Assembly (NCBI GenBank): GCA_902788785.1
Contig: CADALT010000030.1
Span: forward strand, 6,269-56,376
Length of the DNA stretch: 50,108 bases
Direction: 5' to 3'
Origin: an uncultured Ruminococcus sp.
GTDB lineage: Bacteria > Bacillota > Clostridia > Oscillospirales > Ruminococcaceae
The notes under the pieces were generated by a model, which was not told where the DNA came from, searched no databases, and saw only the letters and a program-made list of their open reading frames with translations. Positions 37,957-46,763 of this stretch are shown here, in pieces. The translations under genes and the position numbers were made by a program. The first letter of the stretch is position 1; each line of letters opens with the position of its first letter.

Positions 37957-39795
37957 TCAGATGTTTTTTACGAAAGGTGATACCAGTCTGCCGCTTTCGC
38001 CCCTGAGTTCGGGCTTGTCAGCAGCAGCCAGCCATGCATAGCGCACCGCAGTGCCGTTCTTATTAAGCTTTATTGCGCCGTTATCAGCCTTAGCGTCGGC
38101 AGTTTCCCAGCCGTTTTCTGTTTTGACCTCGAAATAGCAGCTGTTTTTAACTATCAGCTCTACCTTCTCGCTGAATGTGAGCTTTATGCCGTCGTCCTCT
38201 GCCTTGCATTCGGTGCAGGTAACAGGTGCAGGGTCGCCCTTGCCGTAAAGCAGTCTTAGCGTGCAGTCAGCCAGCGCATCGCCGATGGCTTTCTTGTTCT
38301 TGGGGTGCAGATCGTTGTTCTCGCCCATGCCCAGTGTGACTGCCATGGTGGAGTTGGGTATATCGCAGCATTCCAGCTGATGCTGTCTTACCAGCGCCCA
38401 GCTGTCGCCTGTATCCCAGTTGGGCAGCTGTGTGGTGATAACGGGTATCTCATAGCCGCAGCGTTCACGGTAGTAGCTTACAAATCTTCTGAAAAGCTTG
38501 CCGTAAAGCGAGGGGTACTCGGGCACGGGAGTATCAGCGTTGCTCTCGCCCTGATAAATGACCATCGCTTTGAATTTCAGCTTGAATGCGGGCGAGGTCA
38601 GGTAAGCGTAGCTTGCCAGAGGAAGTCCCGGCATAAATACCAGCGTGGATACGGGTTCACGGTCCACAGCGACCTCATATTCCCACTGTCCTGCCAGATC
38701 TATTATGGTGCTGCCTGCCATTACACAGAAACGCTTGCCCTCGGTCCAGCCGCCGTTAGTGTTTTTAACGTCCAGCTTTACTGCCACACGGTTCGTGCCC
38801 ATTTTCAGCACGCCCTTGGGTATCTTATAATATCTGGGCGGATAGAGATATTCCGTTTTGCCCACGGAAACACCGTTGATGTAGGATTCGTCCGCATCTA
38901 CCAGAGTGCCCAGTATCAGCATGGCGTTATCAAGGTCAGCGTCCTCGCCCACCTCGAATTCTCTCATGAACCAGATGCGTCCGCTGAATGTTTTTCCTGT
39001 CAGGTCATTGACCCACAGAGGTATCTTGCAGGTCTTGCCGCTGTGATAAGTGCCTGCGATCACCTGCTCACCTATCTTGTCACGTTTTTTCAGATCATCT
39101 GCCCATTCGCACTCGTGCTTTTCGTTTGCAGCTTCCACGTTCTCACGGTAGCCCGGTGCAGTTACTCGGTCGATCAGCGGATCAAGCTCGGGGAATTCCC
39201 TGAGTACCTTTACAGGCAGTCTTCCGTCGATGGGTGAACCGCCTGTTGAGGTGTTCACCAGTCCTATGGGGTAGCCCAGTTCAGCCTGCATCTTCTTGGC
39301 GAAATAATATCCTGCGGCGCTCATTTCGAGATTTACGTCATCGCAGGCACGCTTCCAGCAGCCGTCCTCAAAATGGTCAAGTTCCTTATCGGTATCAAAG
39401 CAGACCTCTTTGGGCGCTCTGAATTCACGTATCTTGTCTTCTTTCGGGATAGGCACGGGGCCGTCAAAAGGATAGTATGTGCGGTTCATGGGCAGCTCCA
39501 TATTGGACTGACCCGTTATGTGGAAAACATCACCGAACAGCACGTCCTTGATGACCACGGTGTTTTCGCCGCAGGTCAGCGTGATGGTGTAAGCCTCATT
39601 GCCTGCGCTGTGTGAGGGCACAGCTACGCAAAAGCGTCCGTTTTCAGACTGTGCCGAAGTACACTCTGTTTTGCCGTTTTTGTCCGTCAGCACCAGCTTT
39701 ATCTCGCCGCTGCCGTCACCCTCTATGAAATTCTCGGTATTCTGCTGAAATATTATACCATCTGAAAAAATAGCATCTGTCTTGAAAATATTCAT
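37957..39795 (-). CDS. Sialate O-acetylesterase-type (SASA) carbohydrate esterase
   Basis: A 612-residue SGNH-type esterase with the split fold of the sialate O-acetylesterase family. Block I is ITGQSNMELPMN (Ser), an inserted jelly-roll lies at about 240-370 (SGRIWFMREFEVGED...AVKLDVKN), and YQGESN and NDLHPKNKK (Asp-His) follow. In xylan loci such enzymes (now partly CE20) remove acetyl groups from acetyl-glucuronoxylo-oligosaccharides, which fits the upstream GH67. There is no signal peptide, so it is cytoplasmic. The start at 39795 (AAGGTGAG 7 nt upstream) sits 10 bp after the GH67 stop. The longer start at 39834 would overlap GH67. Confidence 0.88.
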   Translation of the reverse strand: MNIFKTDAIFSDGIIFQQNTENFIEGDGSGEIKLVLTDKNGKTECTSAQSENGRFCVAVPSHSAGNEAYTITLTCGENTVVIKDVLFGDVFHITGQSNMELPMNRTYYPFDGPVPIPKEDKIREFRAPKEVCFDTDKELDHFEDGCWKRACDDVNLEMSAAGYYFAKKMQAELGYPIGLVNTSTGGSPIDGRLPVKVLREFPELDPLIDRVTAPGYRENVEAANEKHECEWADDLKKRDKIGEQVIAGTYHSGKTCKIPLWVNDLTGKTFSGRIWFMREFEVGEDADLDNAMLILGTLVDADESYINGVSVGKTEYLYPPRYYKIPKGVLKMGTNRVAVKLDVKNTNGGWTEGKRFCVMAGSTIIDLAGQWEYEVAVDREPVSTLVFMPGLPLASYAYLTSPAFKLKFKAMVIYQGESNADTPVPEYPSLYGKLFRRFVSYYRERCGYEIPVITTQLPNWDTGDSWALVRQHQLECCDIPNSTMAVTLGMGENNDLHPKNKKAIGDALADCTLRLLYGKGDPAPVTCTECKAEDDGIKLTFSEKVELIVKNSCYFEVKTENGWETADAKADNGAIKLNKNGTAVRYAWLAAADKPELRGESGRLVSPFVKNI

Positions 39796-39805
39796 ATTGC
39801 TCACC

Positions 39806-41758
39806 TTAGTAAATTTTGCGTCCTTTTTCATCATCTATTCCCGAAAGCCTGTGGAAGAAGCAGTTTATTATGTCACGCCATTCCTTTGCGCACCTTACCT
39901 GCTCATTGAAACGTTCCTTAACGTTGGCGAAGGTCTTCTCGTCCACTTTGCTTTCCAGGCTGTCCCAGAGCGCCGCAAAGTGCTCTGCCTTTTCAAAGCC
40001 CTCGAAATGGGTGTCGTAAATATGCTGTATCACGGTCTTGCCGCTGTGCAGCTTGTGGGTGTAGGGAACTCTGTGGAAGAACAGCAGCAGCTCATCAGGG
40101 CAGTTTTCAACACTGCCGTAGAGGTCAGCCAGTTCCTTGCTGTACTGTGTGCTGTAGCCTGTGCCCTCGGGACCTCTCTCCACGCCCACCGCATCTCTGT
40201 CAGCACGGTTGTATGTGCCCCAGCGGTCGAACTCATATCCCCACGGGTCGGGACCGTAGTGGTTATTGGGTTTGCACATCCAGCCAAGTCCCAGCGGTAC
40301 GGTGTAATCCTCATAAGCCTTGTGGGACTCCATAAGTATCTCCAGCACTTTATCGTGTACTTCCTTATCATCGCCAAAGGTCAATGCTATCCATTCCTCG
40401 GCTATCTGCTCGGCGCTAAGGCTCTCATCGAAAAGCAGTCTGCCATAGCCGTAGAGGTTAGCCGCAGCCAGCTCGGTGCCTGTCCAGCAATGATCGTCAC
40501 CTGTATTAGCCACCGCAGCCACACCGCACACTATCTTGCCGACCTCATCGTTTTCACCCTTGCAGTGAGTTTTGTGTGCCAGTATCTCCTTTATCATCGG
40601 CACGAGATAAACTACGTGCTTCTGCTGACCCGTATACTCCTGTGCCAGCTGGAATTCAGCCATGAGATTTGTCTTATCCATCGCACCGAAAAGCGGCGAA
40701 ACAGGCTCACGCACCTGGAAATCCATAGGTCCGTTCTTGACCTGAAGAATAACATTATCATCGAACTTGCCGTCCAGCGGCTTGAAGCAGTCGTAAGCCG
40801 ACCTTGCTCTGTCGGTCTTTTCATCACGCCAGTCCTGTGTGCAGTTGTAGACGAAACATCTCCAGATGATCGTTCCGCCATAGGGCTTAACAGCCTTTGC
40901 CAGCATATTAGCACCGTCTGCATGATCTCTGCCGTAGGCGAAAGGTCCGGGCTGTCCCTCGGAGTCAGCCTTTACCAGGAAACCTGCCAGATTGGGCAGG
41001 CTGCTGAAAAGTCTGCTGCAACACTGTGTCCACCAGTTGATAACGTTTACATCCAAGGGGTCAGCGCTTTCAAGTCCGCCGACGGTTATGGGGGCTGCAA
41101 AATCGGGGCAGATGAACAGCTTTATTCCGTATCTTCTCAGCAGTTCGCTGAGCTCTGTGAGCGTATCCGCATAGCTCTCGCTGAGCAGATGCTTAGCCAG
41201 CCCACGCACATTTACATTATTTATCACAGTGGCATTTATGCCTGCCGAAGCCATCAGCCTTGCGTACATCACCGTGCGCTGATCGACCACCAGCTCGCCG
41301 TCCCTGAAGAAGAAAGAGTTTCCCGAATATCCACGCTCGATACTTCCGTCGGAATTATCCCAGTGGTTCAGCATTCTCAGTGGCTGCGAGGGTATGTGAT
41401 GTTCTGTAAAGCTTACAAATCGTCCCTCCAGCGCAGTCCTTCTCAGGAAAGCGTATACACCGTAAAGCACACCGATGTCGCTGCCGCCGCAGATCTCCGT
41501 GATATTGTCCGAGGCTGCGATATCGTATTCCTCACGGGAAAGTTCGGGCTTTACTGTCAGCACTATAAGGTAAGATGCATCGTCGAAAAGCTCCGATCTC
41601 CACAGAACTATCGCCTCGGGCATCATATCCGCAGCGGCATTTTTCAGCTCGTCCACCGCCGCACTGTCTTTAAGATCGTGTTCACAGCTGATTATAAGGC
41701 GCTTTTTCGAGCAGTCCTCCAGCTGTTTGTATCCAAGCCAAAGCTTTGAAAAATCCAT
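39806..41758 (-). CDS. aguA: GH67 alpha-glucuronidase
   Basis: A 650-residue enzyme of normal GH67 length that removes 4-O-methyl-glucuronic acid from the non-reducing end of xylo-oligosaccharides. Family blocks are LNHWDNSDGSIERGYSG, LVKADSEGQPGP (general acid Glu267), NGPMDFQVREPVSPLFGAM (Asp346) and FQLAQEYTG (Glu374), matching the acid and the Asp/Glu pair of Cellvibrio GlcA67A in spacing. There is no signal peptide. The start at 41758 (MDFSKLWLGYK, with AAGGATGG 9-14 nt upstream) is preferred over 41770, where AAGG abuts the ATG. It is the first gene of an operon with the SASA esterase. Confidence 0.95.
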   Translation of the reverse strand: MDFSKLWLGYKQLEDCSKKRLIISCEHDLKDSAAVDELKNAAADMMPEAIVLWRSELFDDASYLIVLTVKPELSREEYDIAASDNITEICGGSDIGVLYGVYAFLRRTALEGRFVSFTEHHIPSQPLRMLNHWDNSDGSIERGYSGNSFFFRDGELVVDQRTVMYARLMASAGINATVINNVNVRGLAKHLLSESYADTLTELSELLRRYGIKLFICPDFAAPITVGGLESADPLDVNVINWWTQCCSRLFSSLPNLAGFLVKADSEGQPGPFAYGRDHADGANMLAKAVKPYGGTIIWRCFVYNCTQDWRDEKTDRARSAYDCFKPLDGKFDDNVILQVKNGPMDFQVREPVSPLFGAMDKTNLMAEFQLAQEYTGQQKHVVYLVPMIKEILAHKTHCKGENDEVGKIVCGVAAVANTGDDHCWTGTELAAANLYGYGRLLFDESLSAEQIAEEWIALTFGDDKEVHDKVLEILMESHKAYEDYTVPLGLGWMCKPNNHYGPDPWGYEFDRWGTYNRADRDAVGVERGPEGTGYSTQYSKELADLYGSVENCPDELLLFFHRVPYTHKLHSGKTVIQHIYDTHFEGFEKAEHFAALWDSLESKVDEKTFANVKERFNEQVRCAKEWRDIINCFFHRLSGIDDEKGRKIY

Positions 41759-41846
41759 AACGTTTACCATCCTTACTATACTTATATCAATATATTATCT
41801 GTTGTTGTCGTCTCCGTATAGCAGTTGTATGAGCATTATTTATGTT

Positions 41847-41875
41847 ATATTATATAATTATTTTGCACTAAGCAA
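41847..41875 (-). promoter_or_regulatory. Putative promoter of the GH67 operon
   Basis: Minus strand TTGCTT (41870-41875), 17-bp spacer, TAATAT (41847-41852), about 90 bp before the start codon. The -10 is weak, consistent with regulated use. Confidence 0.5.
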
Positions 41876-41877
41876 AA
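41861..41877. promoter_or_regulatory. Operator-like palindrome over the GH67 -35 region
   Basis: TTTTGC-ACTAA-GCAAAA: perfect 6-bp arms with a 5-bp centre. It overlaps the likely -35 box and could be a repressor or AraC-type site. Confidence 0.5.
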
Positions 41878-41994
41878 ATACAAAAGTCATACATAATATT
41901 ATTATATTCTAATTTATAGTGTGCAGACTAACCAATTATTGCTAAGTTTTTTCAAAGGTAAAGTTATGGTGAAATGCAATATTTCTCTGTAAAA

Positions 41995-42030
41995 AGGAAA
42001 GCCGAAACGATCATACGCATCGTTTCGGCT
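41995..42030 (-). terminator. Terminator of solute-binding protein gene 1
   Basis: 12-bp perfect stem AGCCGAAACGAT/ATCGTTTCGGCT (42000-42011 with 42019-42030); on the minus strand TTTCCTTTTT follows. Confidence 0.85.
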
Positions 42031-42043
42031 ATTTAAATCGCAA

Positions 42044-43504
42044 TTATTGAGAAGCTGTGCCGTTTAAAGCTGCATTTCGCTTGCTGTGTATGCTTTCATT
42101 GGCTTCATTTATCATGGTGTCAATATTATCTTTTTGCTCTCTGAGGACTTTGTCCCAGGGGGCATAATTGCCGTAGGTGGACATTGTGATGCCCCTGACG
42201 TTCTTTTCCATAACGTCTTTCATCTCATCATTGATACCGTCCTGGAAATCATATATAGGGTGGTCGTTTACCAGTCTTACGACCTCGTCCCTCATCCTTA
42301 TCATATCATCGTTCCACTTATACTTCTCACGCAGTTGTTTAAGACTTATCTCCTTGGCATCGGTGAGCGTTGCCATGCGGCAGTTCATGTAAGCGGCAAA
42401 ACCCTGGGGATTAGGCGCTTTTTTGCACAGCAGATAGCCGTCAACTCGTGCGGTGACATAGTATTTGTCCGAATCATCAAGTCTTGGCATGGGCACAAAC
42501 ATTATCTCACCCTTTTCCACATCACCAAAGGGTGCAACATTTTCGGGCGAATCCTCAATAGCCCACAGACCCACGGGATAGAACAGCGTTTCACCTGTAG
42601 CTACGCCCGTACCGATGATCTCGCCGCCTCTGATAGTATCGCCGTTTTCTGCACGGCTGTAGCATACGCCGTCCTTTTGCAGGGCATACATAAGTTCCTG
42701 CACTGTCTTTACCTGCGGCGCAGACATATTATTCACAAGCTTGCCGTGCTCAAGACTTATCAGCGGAGTACCGCAGGTATCGTTCAGCGCCTGAGGATAC
42801 CACCAGCCGTCCAGCGCATATTTGCCTTGTTTAGCATCAGTAAAGTCTTTGCACATCTGCGAGAATTTGCTCCAGGTCCATTCATTCTTCCAATAAAGTT
42901 CGGCAGGGTCCTCAAAGCCGTTCTCTTCGATGGTCTTTTTGTTGTATACGCAAACGTACTGCGGATAAGACTGTATACCTGCCACATAATGGCCGCCATC
43001 GAACATAAAAGCATCGCACAGGGGCTTTGCCGAATACCACAGATCCGATCTCAGGTCGATATAGGGGTCTATAGGTTCAAACATATTCTTGATAGCGCCT
43101 TTCGGGAAAGCGTCCATATCCATAGCGGAGAAAAAGTCGGGCGGATCGCCTGTCAGCACCAGTTTGGTAAGATCCACGTACCTGTTGTCCCAAGTGGTAG
43201 GGATATATTTTATACTTCCGTTATACTTGTCTTTGAACATTTGCAGGTCGGGTGTCATTATCTGACCGTCACCGGGGTTAAGGTCCCAGTTCGAGAGGAA
43301 AGTGATATAGGTATCATCAAGCTGATCGGTGGTGAGCTTCTCGTTAGCTATATCATTCAGTGCGCTGATGTCAGCCTCTTCCAGCTCGATGGCGGAGGGT
43401 GTGTTTTCGAGGCCGCTCTCATCGTCACTCAAAGGGGTGCAGGATACCACCCCACAGCACAGAGCGGTGGTGCATAAGCCTGCAATAAAACGTTTTCCCC
43501 TCAT
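42044..43504 (-). CDS. ABC-transporter solute-binding lipoprotein 1
   Basis: A 486-residue family 1 extracellular solute-binding protein. The lipobox is VVSC (Cys22), followed by an acidic tether. Characteristic sugar-SBP parts are DKYNGSIKYIPTTWDNRY, DFFSAMDMDAFPKGAI, YVCVYNKKTIEENGFEDPAELYWKNEWTWSKF and YYVTARVDGYLL. It shares long identical stretches with the next lipoprotein, so they arose by duplication. It probably delivers xylo-oligosaccharides to a permease encoded elsewhere; none is in this window. It has its own promoter and terminator. GGAGG precedes the ATG. Confidence 0.92.
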   Translation of the reverse strand: MRGKRFIAGLCTTALCCGVVSCTPLSDDESGLENTPSAIELEEADISALNDIANEKLTTDQLDDTYITFLSNWDLNPGDGQIMTPDLQMFKDKYNGSIKYIPTTWDNRYVDLTKLVLTGDPPDFFSAMDMDAFPKGAIKNMFEPIDPYIDLRSDLWYSAKPLCDAFMFDGGHYVAGIQSYPQYVCVYNKKTIEENGFEDPAELYWKNEWTWSKFSQMCKDFTDAKQGKYALDGWWYPQALNDTCGTPLISLEHGKLVNNMSAPQVKTVQELMYALQKDGVCYSRAENGDTIRGGEIIGTGVATGETLFYPVGLWAIEDSPENVAPFGDVEKGEIMFVPMPRLDDSDKYYVTARVDGYLLCKKAPNPQGFAAYMNCRMATLTDAKEISLKQLREKYKWNDDMIRMRDEVVRLVNDHPIYDFQDGINDEMKDVMEKNVRGITMSTYGNYAPWDKVLREQKDNIDTMINEANESIHSKRNAALNGTASQ

Positions 43505-43590
43505 AAAAAATCCTCCTTGACAGTTTTAGGAAAATACAAGTTATCTCACTGAAACAACCTGCACGATGTCGGTACAGATTTGCCTTTTAT

Positions 43591-43619
43591 ATTTTAACCG
43601 AAAACTGACCAAGTGTCAA
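43591..43619 (-). promoter_or_regulatory. Promoter of solute-binding protein gene 1
   Basis: Minus strand TTGACA (43614-43619), 17-bp spacer, TAAAAT (43591-43596), 87 bp before the start. Confidence 0.83.
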
Positions 43620-43744
43620 TGGTATTTTATCACATTTATTAACTAATTTTTCTGACCATATGAACAAAACTGTCAATTCCCATCAGTGTTCATTAAAATC
43701 GCAGTTTTTTTAGCACAGCTATCCTTTGCTTTGTTCATTTTTTA

Positions 43745-43778
43745 TTAAAAAAGTCCTCCCGAACACAGTCGGGAGGAC
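43745..43778 (-). terminator. Terminator of solute-binding protein gene 2
   Basis: GTCCTCCCGA/TCGGGAGGAC 10-bp stem (43753-43762 with 43769-43778); on the minus strand TTTTTT follows. Confidence 0.9.
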
Positions 43779-43796
43779 CATAGGTCATATTAAATA

Positions 43797-45236
43797 TTAC
43801 TTTGCATCAGTGTCGATGTTGTTGTTGGCATCCTCAACAATGGCATCTACAGTAGCCTTCTGCTCTGCGATAACAGTATCCCAGTCAGCATACATTGCCT
43901 TGTTGGTAGAGAGTGTTACATCTCTTACGGAATCCTTCATGGTGTTGGAGAGCTGCTCGTTTACAGCGTCCTGGAAGTCGTACAGAGGGTGCTCGTTAAC
44001 GAGTCTGATGACCTCGCTTCTCATCTTGATCATATCATCGTTCCACTTGTACTGCTCTCTCATCTGGTTCTCGCTGATAGCCTGAGCATCAGTCAGGGAA
44101 GCCATACGGCAGTTCATGTAAGCTGCGAAGCCCTCGGGGTTGGGAGCGTCCTTGCACAGCAGATAGCCGTCAACACGGGCAGTAACATAGTATGTACCTG
44201 CATCGTCAAGTCTGGGCATTGGTACGAACATGATGTCGCCTGCTTCAACATCGCCGAAGCCTGCAACGTTCTCGGGAGAATCCTCGATGCCCCACAGACC
44301 GATGGGATAGAACAGTGTCTCGTGAGTAGCCATGCCGTAACCTCTGGGGTCAGCCTCGGTACCTCTGCGGTGAGAATCGTTGTTGTACTTATCATAGCAA
44401 ACCTCGTTCTCCTCCAGCTCGTACATCAGCTTCTGTACCTGCTTTACTCTTGCATTGTCCATATTATTAACGATCTTGCCGTTTTCAAGGCTGATAAGGG
44501 GAGTACCGCAGCTGTCGTTGAGAGCCTGGGTGTACCAGTCGCCGTCGATACCTGCCTTGCCCGAAGCACGGTCAGAAAATGCTACACACATCTCGGTGAA
44601 CTTGCTCCATGTCCACTGATCCTTCCAGTACAGCTCAGCAGGATCCTCAAAGCCGTTTTCTTCGATGGTCTTCTTGTTGTATACGCATACATACTGAGGA
44701 TAAGACTGTACGCCTGCAACATAGTGATCGCCGTTGAAAACAAAAGAGTCAACGGTGCTCTTAGCAGGTGCCCACAGATCTGAGTCAAGATCTATATAGG
44801 GATCGATAGGCTGGAAAAGACCCTTGATAGCGCCCTTAGGGAATGCGTCCATATCCATTGCGGAGAAGAAGTCGGGGGAATCGCCGCCGAGAACCAGCTT
44901 CTGCAGGTCGATGTAACGGTCTTCCCACTTAGTGGGGATGTACTCGAAAGTACCATTGTACTTATCCCTGAACATCTGTATATCAGGTGGAACTATCTGA
45001 CCTGCGCCGGGGTTTATATCCCAGTGTGACAGGAACTTGAGGTTAGTGTTAGCCAGGTCGCCGTCACCCAGCTTTTCATTGGCGATGTCGTTAAGAGCGC
45101 CCTTATCCTCTTCCTTCATGTCCAGTGTCTTAGCAGAATTGTCGCCGTCCTTATCTGCATCGGAACCGCAGGCAGATATACCTGCACACATTGTCAGCGC
45201 CAGCAGTGCAGCCAGTACTCTTTTTGTGATCTTCAT
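43797..45236 (-). CDS. ABC-transporter solute-binding lipoprotein 2
   Basis: A 479-residue paralogue of lipoprotein 1. The signal MKITKRVLAALLALTMC ends in lipobox ISAC (Cys23), and a Ser/Asp-rich tether follows. Most of the body aligns without gaps (PDFFSAMDMDAFPKGAIKGLF, TWSKFTEMC, IMFVPMPRLDD, AAYMNCRMASLTDA). Differences cluster near ENEVCYDKYNNDSHRRGTEADPRGYG, a candidate for altered ligand preference. The start at 45236 has AAGGAGGG upstream; the frame also opens at 45266 without an RBS. Codons are more biased than in copy 1 (e.g. GTT, ATC, AAG), suggesting higher expression. Confidence 0.93.
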   Translation of the reverse strand: MKITKRVLAALLALTMCAGISACGSDADKDGDNSAKTLDMKEEDKGALNDIANEKLGDGDLANTNLKFLSHWDINPGAGQIVPPDIQMFRDKYNGTFEYIPTKWEDRYIDLQKLVLGGDSPDFFSAMDMDAFPKGAIKGLFQPIDPYIDLDSDLWAPAKSTVDSFVFNGDHYVAGVQSYPQYVCVYNKKTIEENGFEDPAELYWKDQWTWSKFTEMCVAFSDRASGKAGIDGDWYTQALNDSCGTPLISLENGKIVNNMDNARVKQVQKLMYELEENEVCYDKYNNDSHRRGTEADPRGYGMATHETLFYPIGLWGIEDSPENVAGFGDVEAGDIMFVPMPRLDDAGTYYVTARVDGYLLCKDAPNPEGFAAYMNCRMASLTDAQAISENQMREQYKWNDDMIKMRSEVIRLVNEHPLYDFQDAVNEQLSNTMKDSVRDVTLSTNKAMYADWDTVIAEQKATVDAIVEDANNNIDTDAK

Positions 45237-45365
45237 AGTTTTAACCCTCCTTGAAAATACGGACATATTTTATGTCCTGACTTGTCCATTCCCTTTACCT
45301 TGATCTTCTTTTTAGGCAATATGCACGATAATATACATTCGCCTTTGTATGATGTTGCTTATAAC

Positions 45366-45394
45366 ATTTTATCAGTTTCACCGCAACTTTTCAA
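45366..45394 (-). promoter_or_regulatory. Promoter of solute-binding protein gene 2
   Basis: Minus strand TTGAAA (45389-45394), 17-bp spacer, TAAAAT (45366-45371). A second possible set, TTGCGG/TATAAG, lies 9 bp downstream. The rest of the 321-bp gap holds no ORF. Confidence 0.65.
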
Positions 45395-45500
45395 TTTTAT
45401 ATTGATATATTTTCTTGAACCATTTATTAAAGTAAGCCCCGAATTGTGAAAACTATAACATTTTGTTAATAATAGCAGAAATTAACAGTAAAATTGACTG

Positions 45501-45537
45501 AAAAAAGCGTCTCTCCGAGCACCTCGAAAGGACGCTT
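45501..45537 (-). terminator. Terminator of the AraC-family gene
   Basis: Minus strand AAGCGTC (45531-45537) pairs with GACGCTT (45505-45511), with an inner CGAG/CTCG stem and a six-T tail. Confidence 0.85.
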
Positions 45538-45557
45538 GTATACTTGTGATATAGGTA

Positions 45558-46415
45558 TTATGCACCCTCACTCACATTTGTGATCTTATACAGTTTCCTG
45601 AATTCTGTGGGAGTGCAGCCCTTTATCTCCCTGAATACACGGTTGAACGTGGTAAGGCTCGAGAAGCCCACCTGCATCGCAGCCTCGGTCACGGAAATAT
45701 TCTCGTCCAGCAGCAGCATCTCCGCAGCCTTTATGCGGCGGTGATTAAGGAAGCTTATGAACGTGGTACGGCTGTATTTCTTGAAAATACGTGAGAAATG
45801 GTATTTGCTGTAGCCTGCCATCTTAGCCAGGTCATCAAGGGTGATGTTGTACATATAGTTCTGCTCGATGTACTTTATGATGGTACCGAATTTCTCCAGA
45901 TACTTCTCATCATCGTACTTAACGGCATTTATCTGGTTTTCCTTGATACGTGCCAGCAGTGTCAGCAGTTTGATGTAGATATATACCTCGGTAACAACAC
46001 TGAAATTGCTGTACAGCGTATATATCTCCTTTATGAGGTTGCCAAGGGACGACCTGAGTTCCTCATCGAACTCGTCATTTATCAGCAGTGGAGATTTCAG
46101 CACCGAGTACAGGTCATACAGCGCAGGATTTGTGCTTATGCTCCTGTTATCGAACAGCATTATGAGCCTTCTGCCGGGCTGAGCTTTGAGCGTGTGCAGT
46201 GTACCTGCCGGGATTATGAGTATGTCACGCTCTTTCAGGTCGAACACCTTGCCGTCGCAAACGGCGGTAAATGGGTTCGTCAGCGGCATGATTATCTCAA
46301 TAGCATTGTGCCAGTGAACGGGATATTCCTCGTTCTCAACGTTATCGTAGATGAGTACGCTCCGGTTTTCGGTATAATCGACAGTCTCGAAATCACCGTC
46401 AAGATGAACGATCAT
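45558..46415 (-). CDS. AraC-family transcriptional regulator with cupin sensor
   Basis: A 285-residue protein. The N-terminal ~100 residues are a cupin-like AraC sensor (EEYPVHWHNAIEIIMPL, ERDILIIPAGTLHTL). The C-terminal ~100 residues hold the paired HTH: NITLDDLAKMAGYSKYHFSRIFKKYS and ISVTEAAMQVGFSSLTTFNRVFREIKGCTPTEFRK. Such regulators activate sugar-utilisation genes when an oligosaccharide binds the cupin. It sits centrally between the lipoprotein genes and the divergent DUF4380-like/GH3 genes and is the likely local activator. GGAGG precedes the ATG at 46415. Confidence 0.94.
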   Translation of the reverse strand: MIVHLDGDFETVDYTENRSVLIYDNVENEEYPVHWHNAIEIIMPLTNPFTAVCDGKVFDLKERDILIIPAGTLHTLKAQPGRRLIMLFDNRSISTNPALYDLYSVLKSPLLINDEFDEELRSSLGNLIKEIYTLYSNFSVVTEVYIYIKLLTLLARIKENQINAVKYDDEKYLEKFGTIIKYIEQNYMYNITLDDLAKMAGYSKYHFSRIFKKYSRTTFISFLNHRRIKAAEMLLLDENISVTEAAMQVGFSSLTTFNRVFREIKGCTPTEFRKLYKITNVSEGA

Positions 46416-46528
46416 ATTACATCCTCCAATTTACTATCAAACAGAAATTGTTCCTAGAAAATTCTAAATTATTTCAAAAAGTCGCAATAAATGAATTGTA
46501 AAACAAAAATTGCTCTCTCATATACCTT

Positions 46529-46557
46529 ATTATAACACAAACCCACACAAATTTCAA
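46529..46557 (-). promoter_or_regulatory. Promoter of the AraC-family gene
   Basis: Minus strand TTGAAA (46552-46557), 17-bp spacer, TATAAT (46529-46534), 114 bp before the start. Confidence 0.72.
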
Positions 46558-46650
46558 TATATCTGAGAAAAATTTTCCCTTTAGTCAAAATTAGCCAAAA
46601 GCCAATTTTTTCAAGTCGCAAAAATTGTCTTTGATAACGCAAGAAATGAT

Positions 46651-46679
46651 TTGCAAACTATCATTTTATATTGTATAAT
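46651..46679 (+). promoter_or_regulatory. Promoter of the DUF4380-like/GH3 operon
   Basis: TTGCAA (46651-46656), 17-bp spacer, TATAAT (46674-46679), 85 bp before the ATG at 46764. Confidence 0.75.
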
Positions 46680-46763
46680 CAAATCAACACATTGTGTAAA
46701 TTCGACGGTTTTTTGTAAATTTTGACGATAGACCGCCATATATATTTCAACGGAGGTATTGTT

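Larger units (their letters stand above)
46416..46763. other. Divergent regulatory region araC / DUF4380-GH3
   Basis: A 348-bp AT-rich region with no supported ORF. It carries the minus-strand promoter at 46529-46557 and the plus-strand promoter at 46651-46679. TTTGCAAA around 46650 and CAATTTTTTCAAGTCGCAAA nearby are possible AraC half-sites, but I cannot define a consensus. Confidence 0.5.

Noticed and set aside
39782-41749. 655-codon plus-strand ORF opposite GH67
   Set aside because: The GH67 frame has all catalytic motifs. The opposite frame has no family motif and no RBS, and arises from third-position GC and codon bias.
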